Below, one piece after another: positions 44,207-50,156 of a stretch of 50,156 nucleotides of DNA. Both the position numbers and the translations under genes were made by a program. Numbering within the stretch: the first letter of the stretch is position 1; each line of letters begins with the position of its first letter. The stretch spans positions 1 to 50,156 of the forward strand of contig DLMH01000207.1 of NCBI GenBank assembly GCA_002478115.1. The letters are read 5' to 3'. The notes beneath the pieces are model-generated. The model saw nothing but the letters and a program-made list of their open reading frames with translations, searched no databases and had not been told where the DNA came from. This DNA is from Candidatus Acidiferrum typicum (GTDB lineage: Bacteria > Acidobacteriota > Terriglobia > Acidiferrales > UBA7541).

Positions 44207-44707
44207 TTAGTGCAGCTTCTCAATCTGTTGCTGCACCTGGCTGCGAAATTCCAGCGGATGCGCAACTTTGTAAAATGGCTCGGGAGTCCCGCCCGTCCCG
44301 ATCACCACAATCGTTCCATAGCCCAGCATCCTGCCGAAAGCCGTCTCGCTCACTTCGATGCTCTCCACTTTGTTTAGCAGCATTTCGATCGTCTTCCGGC
44401 TGACCAGGCCCGTCTTGATCACCACACGTCGGTTCGTCACCGCCATTTCCGTCGCGTTCCGCCGCACCATGCCCATTAGAATCGCCACGACGCCGCAAAC
44501 GAGCAAGGCAACGCCCCCGCCTTCCATGACGTGCAAAGTCTTGCTCTCAATTCCGGTCTGGCTGAGTGCGTAATAAAGCAGAAGCACTCCGGGCAGACCG
44601 AGCAGCAAGCATCCCAGGACAATGTGCCACAGCATCACGATCCAATGGAGCCGGGTCTGGTAAATCACCGTTTCACCGGGAACCAAGTTCGATTCTACGT
44701 AGCTCAT
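44207..44707 (-). CDS. PH-domain (bPH2/YdbS-like) membrane protein
   Basis: A 166-residue protein with two TM helices (WIVMLWHIVLGCLLLGLPGV and GGGVALLVCGVVAILMGMV) followed by a bacterial PH domain: ATEMAVTNRRVVIKTGLVSR, KTIEMLLNKVESIEVSETAF, GRMLGYGTIVVIGTGGTPEP. This order is typical of YdbS/YdbT-like proteins. The ribosome site GGGGGAAAG precedes the ATG. The function is not established; PH2 proteins are linked to membrane stress and metal or antimicrobial resistance in some bacteria. Confidence 0.88.
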   Translation of the reverse strand: MSYVESNLVPGETVIYQTRLHWIVMLWHIVLGCLLLGLPGVLLLYYALSQTGIESKTLHVMEGGGVALLVCGVVAILMGMVRRNATEMAVTNRRVVIKTGLVSRKTIEMLLNKVESIEVSETAFGRMLGYGTIVVIGTGGTPEPFYKVAHPLEFRSQVQQQIEKLH

Positions 44708-44810
44708 CTGCTCTTTCCCCCGAATCGTTCAGCCGAGGAGTCAGATCAGGGCACCTCGTTCGTAACTTAAAGAGCCTATCACAATGGTCGGAGAGTTCTC
44801 TTGCCAACCT

Positions 44811-44842
44811 AGGCTCAACTCCCAGTAAGTTCGCCTTACCGG
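44811..44842. repeat. 31-nt dispersed repeat, copy 2
   Basis: AGGCTCAACTCCCAGTAAGT then TCGCCTTACCGG. Nearly identical to 13075-13105; here the full stem GTAAG / CTTAC around TTCGC is intact. Confidence 0.6.
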
Positions 44843-45022
44843 AGGAGTAGTTTCAATTTGACGGGGCGATCATCTCTCCCATGTTTGCCCCGGCACCGCA
44901 CGCGGAGGGTACGAGTGATTTTTCAGCCGTGGCAATAGTTGCCACCAATGGGCATCAACTGAACTGAGAAGGGGGCGGCCGACGCCTTCCTACCGTTGGA
45001 CTAATCGGCACATAAAGACCAA

Positions 45023-45049
45023 GGGCCATGGGAAGGACTCCCATGGCCC
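45023..45049 (-). terminator. Strong hairpin, possible terminator
   Basis: A perfect 11-bp stem GGGCCATGGGA / TCCCATGGCCC with an AGGAC loop. On the minus strand it is followed by a modest T-rich stretch (TTGGTCTTTAT), so it may end transcripts from the phosphodiesterase gene 280 nt away. It could equally be another repeat. Confidence 0.45.
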
Positions 45050-45326
45050 CTGGACGCTGACACGCATTGAAGATCGCGTGTGATACCACTCGCGGGATCA
45101 AGCCCCGAGACATTACCAAAAACCACCCGGTTGCACCAGAATCTCCGCTTGATCTGAGGTTACTCTTGCAAGCAACTCGCCACCCGTGCCCAATTCTATC
45201 TTTCAGCTAAATAATGGCTTACACACAACCCAAGTACCGGTCGCTGGCCTTATTGCGCCAAATCCCCCATCCCGCTCGACTCCTGCCCCAGCTAGCTCCT
45301 CGCCCTTCGTGGCTCCTCGTCCGGCG

Positions 45327-45788
45327 TCAGCTCCGAAGTAGCTCCAAAATCTCCACTTTCCACGGCGCGCTTCCCACATCCACCAGCGCCAGTGTTACCG
45401 GGAGGTTAAACCGCCGAGGTCCCGCGCTCCCCGGGTTCAAGTACAGAACGCCCCCTCGCTCCCACTGTTCCGCCTGGTGCGTGTGCCCGCTGATCACCGC
45501 ATCAAACCCTGCTGCATCCGGCCGCAAATCCAAATCTCTCAGGTGGTGCAGCACGTACAGGCTGGCGCCTCCCGCATCCACGATGGCCGTCGCGGGGAGT
45601 TCCGCAGCCCAAGCCTCCGTATCCACGTTTCCTCGCACCGCAAACACCGGCGCGATTGCCTTCAACTGCGTCAGCACTTCGGGTTTTCCCACGTCCCCCG
45701 CGTGCACGATCAGGTCTACTCCGCTTAACGCCCGCGCCGCCTCTGGCCGCAGCAGCCCGTGTGTATCGGAGATAATTCCCAGCCTCAT
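45327..45788 (-). CDS. YfcE/MJ0936-type metallophosphodiesterase
   Basis: A 153-residue single-domain calcineurin-like phosphoesterase. Motifs: SDTHG (DxH), VHAGDVG, RGNVD, and SGHTHQAEQ with PGSAGPRR at the end. YfcE-type enzymes use Mn2+ to cut phosphodiesters; the natural substrate is uncertain. ATG 45788 starts just before the first strand (MRLGIISDTHG); an in-frame upstream start adds 13 residues without a better site. It lies 7 nt after the basic/acidic protein gene, so the two are co-transcribed. Confidence 0.93.
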   Translation of the reverse strand: MRLGIISDTHGLLRPEAARALSGVDLIVHAGDVGKPEVLTQLKAIAPVFAVRGNVDTEAWAAELPATAIVDAGGASLYVLHHLRDLDLRPDAAGFDAVISGHTHQAEQWERGGVLYLNPGSAGPRRFNLPVTLALVDVGSAPWKVEILELLRS

Positions 45789-45795
45789 TCGGGTG

Positions 45796-46200
45796 TCAGC
45801 CCTTTCCTCGATACTCCTCCGGCACATCGTCCTCCGGCACTTCGCGCGTCTTCACCTCCGATTTGTCGGCATCTCGCGCGTTCTCCACTCCGTCCAAAAC
45901 CTCTGCTTCAAACGTCTGCCCTTCCTCCAGCAGTTCTTCCACACTTTCGGAATCGCCCACAGGGGTTCCCGGGAGCCCCTGTGTATCGCCCGATTGTCCG
46001 GCCGAGTTGGCCCCCAGCCCGCGCGTTTCGTAGGCCACCACATCCGCCGAGTTCCCGCTCCCCGCAATACGCTTCTTCCGGCTTTTCCGCTTACGAGCTG
46101 GGCGAGTCTTCCGCCCCTTTATCTTCGCGCTGGCTTTGCTTTTGGCCTTGCGGCTACTCACCGCTTTTGCTCTGCTCTTCTTTGTCTTTTTTCGTGGCAT
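45796..46200 (-). CDS. Bipolar protein with H1-like basic N terminus and acidic C terminus
   Basis: A 134-residue protein. Residues 1-46 are Lys/Arg/Ala/Ser-rich like the histone H1 tail (MPRKKTKKSRAKAVSSRKAK ... RKRKSRKKR). A Gly/Ser linker follows, then an acidic segment (SVEELLEEGQTFEAEVLDGV, ending VPEDDVPEEYRGKG). The C-terminal segment looks like a short conserved family (DUF5709-like), not identified with certainty. There is no signal peptide. GGAGAG lies 4 nt before the ATG. It is probably a DNA- or RNA-associated protein whose acidic part binds a partner (inference). It is the first gene of a two-gene unit with the phosphodiesterase. Confidence 0.78.
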   Translation of the reverse strand: MPRKKTKKSRAKAVSSRKAKSKASAKIKGRKTRPARKRKSRKKRIAGSGNSADVVAYETRGLGANSAGQSGDTQGLPGTPVGDSESVEELLEEGQTFEAEVLDGVENARDADKSEVKTREVPEDDVPEEYRGKG

Positions 46201-46264
46201 GACACTCTCCGTTCTTCGCTGAGTCTACCACTCTGCCACCCGCCGCGCGCCGCTGTCGTCTGAC

Positions 46265-46292
46265 TGGAAATTTTCGCCACTACCACTATAAT
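46265..46292 (+). promoter_or_regulatory. Promoter of the KDPG aldolase gene
   Basis: TGGAAA (46265-46270), 16-nt spacer, perfect TATAAT (46287-46292). The predicted start near 46299 leaves a leader of about 65 nt before ATG 46366. Confidence 0.68.
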
Positions 46293-46365
46293 GCTGTAGG
46301 AAAAGTTAGCTTCGCTGCCCACCCGGTCCACCGCCGGCGAAGGGCCCCCGGAGGTTTTTTCATCC

Positions 46366-47052
46366 ATGGAAAAGCAGGAGTTGCGTGCCCGCGTTGAAGA
46401 AGTAGGTCTCGTACCGGTGATCCGCACCTCTTCCGCAGAGGATGCGCGCTTTGCCGTGGAAGAGGTCTCCCACGCGGGCATCCCGATCATTGAACTCACC
46501 ATGACCGTCCCAGGCGCCTTCGAGGTCATCCGCGATCTGGTGAAAGAAGTTCCTCACGTTATTCTTGGCGCGGGCACGGTCCTTGACGTGGACACGGCAC
46601 GCCGGTGCATTGACGCTGGCGCCCAGTTCATCAGCAGCCCCGCGCTCGATGTCCCCACGGTTCAGTACGTCGCGGGACTCCCCAGCATCATCATGATGGC
46701 CGGCGCCATGACCCCCACCGAAGTTCTTGCCGCCTGGAAAGCTGGCTCCGATTTCGTCAAGATTTTCCCCGCCTCTTTGGTCGGCGGCGACAACTACATC
46801 CGCGCCCTGCGCCGGCCTTTCCCGGAGATCCCGCTGATTGCCGGAGGTGGCGTCACGCAGCAAAATGCCGCCTACTACCTCCTCGCCGGGGTCTCCGCTC
46901 TCAGCGTCGGCAAGGAACTTATCCCGCGCGAATCAATGCTCCTGCACAAGCCCGACCGCATCCGTGAACTCACGCGGCGTTTCGCCACCATCGTGCGCAG
47001 CACGCGTGCCCGCATGGCCGAATCTCAGACGCAAGCCGCGCAGTTCCACTGA
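46366..47052 (+). CDS. eda: KDPG / 4-hydroxy-2-oxoglutarate aldolase
   Basis: A 228-residue class I aldolase that splits 2-keto-3-deoxy-6-phosphogluconate to pyruvate and glyceraldehyde-3-phosphate (Entner-Doudoroff and uronate pathways). Motifs: LVPVIRT, the catalytic Glu in IELTMTVPGA, LGAGTV, FISSPALD, the Schiff-base Lys in DFVKIFPAS, and IAGGGVTQQN. It extends about 15 residues beyond the usual C terminus with a basic helix. No edd or sugar-acid gene is adjacent; the porin after it may bring in sugars, but it is on the other strand. Confidence 0.93.
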   Translation: MEKQELRARVEEVGLVPVIRTSSAEDARFAVEEVSHAGIPIIELTMTVPGAFEVIRDLVKEVPHVILGAGTVLDVDTARRCIDAGAQFISSPALDVPTVQYVAGLPSIIMMAGAMTPTEVLAAWKAGSDFVKIFPASLVGGDNYIRALRRPFPEIPLIAGGGVTQQNAAYYLLAGVSALSVGKELIPRESMLLHKPDRIRELTRRFATIVRSTRARMAESQTQAAQFH

Positions 47053-47087
47053 AACCATTCGCTCCAGTCAGCCGTTCCCGAGCAGAC

Positions 47088-47196
47088 TGCTGAAAGGGCC
47101 TTTGCCTTTAGGAGGCCGGGGCTTCAGCCCCGGCGTAAGGTTCGTAGGGTGGTTGGGCTTTAGCCCCTGAAGAAAATCTTTCCTGGTGTTTCAGCA
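47088..47196. repeat. MITE-like palindromic element
   Basis: A 109-nt unit bounded by 8-bp inverted ends (TGCTGAAA at 47088-47095, TTTCAGCA at 47189-47196). Inside are a perfect 9-bp hairpin GCCGGGGCT-TC-AGCCCCGGC (47115-47134) and a smaller one GGGCT-TT-AGCCC (47155-47166). It fills the gap between the convergent eda and porin genes and may also stop transcription. No protein is encoded. Confidence 0.6.
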
Positions 47197-47201
47197 ATCC
47201 C

Positions 47202-48662
47202 CTAAAAATCCACATGCAGTCGCAGCGTCGGCACGATCACCGGCCCGCGATCCCTGTTGTATCCTGGATTCACCATGTACTGCAGCCCTACGGCCGGAAA
47301 AATTCCCCGCCACGCATGCAGCGTATAATAGCTTTCCAGGATGTTTTCCCGCCCATAGTTCAACTTTCCATCGCCCAGAATAAATCCGTCCCCGCCATAC
47401 GCCAGGTACTGTGCGTGGTCGCGGCTGATCCCGTTGCTGACGAACACCAGGCCCAGATGGTCATTCCGCCGGCCCCAGCGCCCTCCATTCCCGCCTACCC
47501 CAATCTGCCATGTCTGGTCCACTTCCGTGTACGCATACGATTCGTGCTGCCCTTCGTTCCATCCCCATCGCCCGAACACCCCCAGCCAGTCGGTGAAGGG
47601 TTGCTCGAAGTTCAATCCAAACCCGTACTTGACCGTGGTTTGCAGCGGGTGCGCGGTAATCTCCGGCGCGGGCGTCACCGGATTTGCCAGCCAACTGTTC
47701 ACCGCATCCGCGTAGTCACCCATATTCGCGTGGTTGACGTAACTCATCGCCCGCACGATTCCCGGGCGCTTCCCAATCACGCGCCTGCGTAGCTCCAGCT
47801 CGACATTCTCCGAGTGCGCGCGGCTCACGTCCGCGTCCAAATGGATCCCGTTCGCCACCTTCGGCATCAGTCCTTCCGCAAATCGTAACGCCCAGTTCCG
47901 GTCGTAGTATTCCAGCAACGCTCCGAACGTGTATCCGCGCGTATCCGCCGCATAGTCGTATGCCCCGTTGTTGTCCACCGTCCAGTTCATGAACTGCAGA
48001 CTCGAATCCGTGCCGTAGGAATTTAGGTCGAAAAAGTCCACCATGCTGAATTTGCCAAATCTCACTTCCAAGCGCCTCTCCGGCAACTCCCGGAACAACG
48101 AATAGGGACCGCGCTCCGCCACCACTTTTTTCCCGCCCAACGCGATCACCTGGTGCCACATCAACCGCGCCACGTACGGCGCTTTGCTCAGCAGCGGATT
48201 GCGCACCACATCCAGGTTGAAGAAGCCCGCCGCGCCCAAGGCTTCGCTGAGCCCGTGCCCGCCCGTCTCCTGCACGTCGCACAGAAACTCCGTCGTGTTC
48301 GTCGCGCGCCATCCGGTGTACAGCGTCAGCACGCGCGAGGACGCATCCTGCGCTTCCGGCGTGAGGCTGTTTTTCCCTTGATAGGGAGAATCAAAGGCCG
48401 GGTGCCACTGCGAAATGAAATTCGCTTGTCCCGACAGCCACAGCCGGTCCCATTCCGCATGCTCGAACATCGTTGTCAGCGAATTGTCCGGGGGCAGTGC
48501 CGCTGGATCCGCCGTCGGCGCCGCGTTGTCGGGTGCGGCAGGATTCTCCTGCGCGCGCAAGGTCCAGCCCCAACTGGCGCCGAACAAGCACACCAAGGCC
48601 AGCCTTCTGGCAATTCCGGTTTGCCAGCCCGCTGTCCTGTGTCTCCGCTTCCTTCCGCTCAC
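47202..48662 (-). CDS. Carbohydrate-selective porin (OprB-like)
   Basis: A 486-residue outer-membrane beta-barrel protein. The N terminus has a signal segment (RRLALVCLFGASWGWTLRAQ) preceded by a basic stretch of about 18 residues. The mature part has the alternating strand pattern and ends with the Phe typical of outer-membrane barrels (LRLHVDF). Family-like segments are HAEWDRLWLSGQANFISQWH, EVRFGKFSMVDFFDLNSYGT, FMNWTVDNNGAYDYAADTRG and DHLGLVFVSNGISRDHAQYL. It is expected to admit sugars passively. It starts at GTG with GGAGAGAGG upstream. A palindrome near its promoter suggests repression. A general alginate-export-type role cannot be excluded. Confidence 0.88.
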   Translation of the reverse strand: MSGRKRRHRTAGWQTGIARRLALVCLFGASWGWTLRAQENPAAPDNAAPTADPAALPPDNSLTTMFEHAEWDRLWLSGQANFISQWHPAFDSPYQGKNSLTPEAQDASSRVLTLYTGWRATNTTEFLCDVQETGGHGLSEALGAAGFFNLDVVRNPLLSKAPYVARLMWHQVIALGGKKVVAERGPYSLFRELPERRLEVRFGKFSMVDFFDLNSYGTDSSLQFMNWTVDNNGAYDYAADTRGYTFGALLEYYDRNWALRFAEGLMPKVANGIHLDADVSRAHSENVELELRRRVIGKRPGIVRAMSYVNHANMGDYADAVNSWLANPVTPAPEITAHPLQTTVKYGFGLNFEQPFTDWLGVFGRWGWNEGQHESYAYTEVDQTWQIGVGGNGGRWGRRNDHLGLVFVSNGISRDHAQYLAYGGDGFILGDGKLNYGRENILESYYTLHAWRGIFPAVGLQYMVNPGYNRDRGPVIVPTLRLHVDF

Positions 48663-48711
48663 GCCGTGCCTCTCTCCAACCGGCTGCGTTCCCTGTTTTC
48701 GTGAAATTTGA

Positions 48712-48766
48712 ATTAACTCTAGTTAATAATTGAAGTAAACTACTCTTAATCTGGCACGAATGTCAA
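48712..48766 (-). promoter_or_regulatory. Porin promoter and candidate operator
   Basis: On the minus strand TTGACA (48766-48761) with a weak -10, TAGTTT (48742-48737), 18 nt away. A perfect palindrome ATTAACT-CT-AGTTAAT (48727-48712) lies just downstream of the predicted start and could hold a repressor. The stretch is much richer in A+T than its surroundings. Confidence 0.5.
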
Positions 48767-48827
48767 GAGCGCTTCTGTGCTTTCGGTTCCTTTGCTGATT
48801 CTAGTTTTGGAACTCTGGCGTGGCGCG

Positions 48828-49760
48828 CTACGGCTTGTGCTGCACTATCTCCATGGCGTTGACACGCGCGCGCTCCACAGTAAGTCCCCAGTGCAGATGC
48901 GGACCGGTCACCCGCCCCGTCGCCCCCACCTTGCCCACTTCGGTCGCGGGGGTCACCGAATCTCCCGGCTTCACTTCGATCGCGGAAAGATGTGCGTACA
49001 GCGTGTAAATACCGTACCCATGGTCGATGACTACGGTGTTACCCGAATAATACAATTCCTCGGCAAGGGCCACTTTCCCCGCCTGGGCCGCAAAAACCGG
49101 CGTCCCCGCCAGTGCCGGAAAATCCACTCCGGCATGGGGTGATCTTGCCTCACCATTCAGAATCCTGCGCCGCCCGAAATTTCCTCCGGTCGTCACGCCC
49201 TTCAATGGCAACTGAAACTTCCCATCCCAATAGTGCTCCGGCGTCACGCTTTCAAAAATCGCGCGCATCTTTTTCTGATCTTCTTCCGCGCGCTTTTCCT
49301 GTTCCGGGTCCGGCTGGACAAACTGTTTCTCCACGGTCAATCGTTCCGTCGGGAATTTCCCCGCCCGCACGGTCACGAATGCGCTGCAGGATTTCGCCTC
49401 CCCAGCCGCGTTCTTCCAGGACACCTTCCACGCGTAGCGCCCCGGCGCCTTTTCCAAATCCACGCCGATCAATCCGTGCAGGGTCCCCGTTTTCACCCCT
49501 TCCCTCCACAAGGGAATCGCCCGCCCGTCCCAGTCTCCCGCAAATTCAGCGAGCGGCTTTGCCCCCGCTACCTCCACAATCAACAGACTTCCCTGCGCCG
49601 TCACCCCGGCATTCAATTTCAGCGTGACGCCACCCTCGCAGGTTTTCCGCACTTGACCCGGCAGGCGGCCCGGTGCCACCGCCAGAACTCCCGCCACCAA
49701 GACCATGATTCCAAGGATTTTCTTTCGCTTCCGCCGCATAAAATCAGATGTCAGAGACAA
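48828..49760 (-). CDS. Secreted M23-family (LytM) metallopeptidase
   Basis: A 310-residue envelope protein with an N-terminal signal/anchor (KILGIMVLVAGVLAVAPGRL), an immunoglobulin-like N-terminal domain (about 40-150) and a C-terminal M23 domain (about 195-300). Zinc-site motifs are HAGVDFPALAGTPVFA (H...D) and GPHLHWGLTV (HxH), with NTVVIDHGYGIYTLYAHLSA between them. Both ligand motifs are intact, so it should be an active peptidoglycan endopeptidase. I start at TTG 49760, which has AAGGAGCGG 5 nt upstream; a downstream ATG (49739) lacks a site. Confidence 0.9.
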   Translation of the reverse strand: MSLTSDFMRRKRKKILGIMVLVAGVLAVAPGRLPGQVRKTCEGGVTLKLNAGVTAQGSLLIVEVAGAKPLAEFAGDWDGRAIPLWREGVKTGTLHGLIGVDLEKAPGRYAWKVSWKNAAGEAKSCSAFVTVRAGKFPTERLTVEKQFVQPDPEQEKRAEEDQKKMRAIFESVTPEHYWDGKFQLPLKGVTTGGNFGRRRILNGEARSPHAGVDFPALAGTPVFAAQAGKVALAEELYYSGNTVVIDHGYGIYTLYAHLSAIEVKPGDSVTPATEVGKVGATGRVTGPHLHWGLTVERARVNAMEIVQHKP

Positions 49761-49859
49761 GCCCGCTCCTTTTCCACAATCACAATAGAATGTGACGCAG
49801 CTCACAGCCGCCTTTTCCCTCTTCCCCCACAATCTTATCCCGTAATAGCCAGGCGATCC

Positions 49860-50111
49860 GTGGGAGTGGTCCTGATCGTAGCGCTCCTAGGCTGGACAGT
49901 ATCCGTCAACCAGCCGCTTCTTGCGTGCACTGGCATGTACTCTCGGGCAGCAGTTGGGGTGCCGGCAGGAGCTTCACCTGCCCATAAGCCTGAACCTTCC
50001 CCTTCGCGCCACAGCTGCTGCCTTCCCGAGGGTATGCGTTCCGCAGTACCCCAGCCCCCAGCCCTCATTCCCCACATCTGCCTGCTCCATAAGTCCCCGG
50101 ACCGCATTTGA
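49860..50111 (+). CDS. Small Cys-rich lipoprotein
   Basis: An 83-residue protein not assigned to a family. It starts at GTG with AGG upstream and opens with a hydrophobic lipoprotein signal (MGVVLIVALLGWTVSVNQPL then LAC, lipobox LLAC). The mature part has HSCCLPEGM and a late HICLLHKS, with Pro/Ala-rich spacing. The plan (lipobox, SCC pair, late Cys/His) resembles the protein at 36027-36410 that heads the cus operon. It reads towards the window edge, so its partners are not visible. A metal-related role is a guess. Confidence 0.55.
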   Translation: MGVVLIVALLGWTVSVNQPLLACTGMYSRAAVGVPAGASPAHKPEPSPSRHSCCLPEGMRSAVPQPPALIPHICLLHKSPDRI

Positions 50112-50156
50112 CCACAACTTGAACACGCCGTCTTGGGGTGAACCCCTTAGATGGCA

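Larger units (their letters stand above)
44708..45326. other. Gene-poor region with several inverted repeats
   Basis: No convincing gene in 620 nt. It holds copy 2 of the 31-nt dispersed repeat (44811-44842), a perfect 7-bp inverted repeat GTGGCAA-TAG-TTGCCAC (44929-44945), and the 11-bp hairpin at 45023-45049. Confidence 0.5.

Noticed and set aside
49233..49859. Upstream part of a 292-codon plus-strand frame ending at 50111
   Set aside because: This part is antisense to the M23 peptidase; only the last 83 codons, with a lipoprotein signal, are kept as a gene.
1..50156. tRNA, rRNA, CRISPR array, prophage or transposase genes
   Set aside because: None were recognised: no tRNA T-arm pattern in a cloverleaf context, no regularly spaced repeats, and no integrase, transposase or phage structural protein among the coding regions.

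Overview
The window is about 50 kb of GC-rich, gene-dense bacterial chromosome. It encodes LPS export (LptB, LptC/LptA-type protein, MsbA-like flippase), an outer-membrane porin, a TolC-type channel and lipoprotein-like proteins, so the organism is a diderm. It has a Smc-type condensin rather than MukB, sigma-54 (RpoN), RodZ, a Fis-type regulator, a PurC of the longer (yeast-like) type, type-4 uracil-DNA glycosylase and many small dispersed palindromic repeats. Together these suggest a member of the Acidobacteriota (Terriglobia-like). This is an inference from gene content and style, not from a marker RNA: no rRNA or tRNA gene was found.

Layout. 1-538 has no convincing gene. 539-5728 (+) carries smc, a strong terminator, then a purC-fis-like unit with its own promoter. 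6049-7389 (-) is a secreted TPR protein with its own promoter and terminator. 7651-10353 (+) holds an SDR oxidoreductase and then a marR-yceI-nitroreductase cluster. The marR promoter contains a perfect palindrome and appears to give a leaderless mRNA. 10415-13061 has dcd (-) and, divergently, an HU-family gene followed by a site-2 protease; the two divergent promoters share their -35 region. 13226-29564 is a long minus-strand housekeeping block: priA, EamA transporter, type-4 UDG, coaBC, rpoZ, gmk, yicC, msbA-like ABC transporter, rapZ, rpoN, lptB, a very long LptC/LptA fusion and a GAF-GGDEF diguanylate cyclase. Many of its junctions overlap by 4 nt or are a few bases apart.

29855-36410 (-) is a copper/silver-type RND efflux operon: a small Cys/His-rich lipoprotein, CusC-like channel, CusB-like adaptor with an extra C-terminal Met-rich domain, and CusA-like pump. 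36659-41345 (+) has rodZ overlapping a helical-repeat protein, a rhodanese, a secreted metallophosphatase and an MmcQ/YjbR protein, with a secreted cupin on the other strand. 41469-46200 is less dense: PilZ, a triple-BON membrane protein, two small unknown proteins, a PH-domain membrane protein, a YfcE-type phosphodiesterase and a histone-H1-like basic/acidic protein. 46265-50111 has KDPG aldolase, a mobile-looking palindromic element, an OprB-like porin, a secreted M23 peptidase and, at the edge, a second small Cys-rich lipoprotein.

Recurring themes are envelope biogenesis (Lpt, MsbA, RodZ, M23, porin), c-di-GMP signalling (GGDEF with an intact I-site, and a degenerate PilZ) and metal/oxidative stress. 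No phage, transposase, CRISPR array or classical defence system was found. The most unusual items are the metal-handling domain architecture, the oversized LptC/LptA bridge, the acidic insertion in the SMC head, the promoter architectures and several families of dispersed palindromic repeats.
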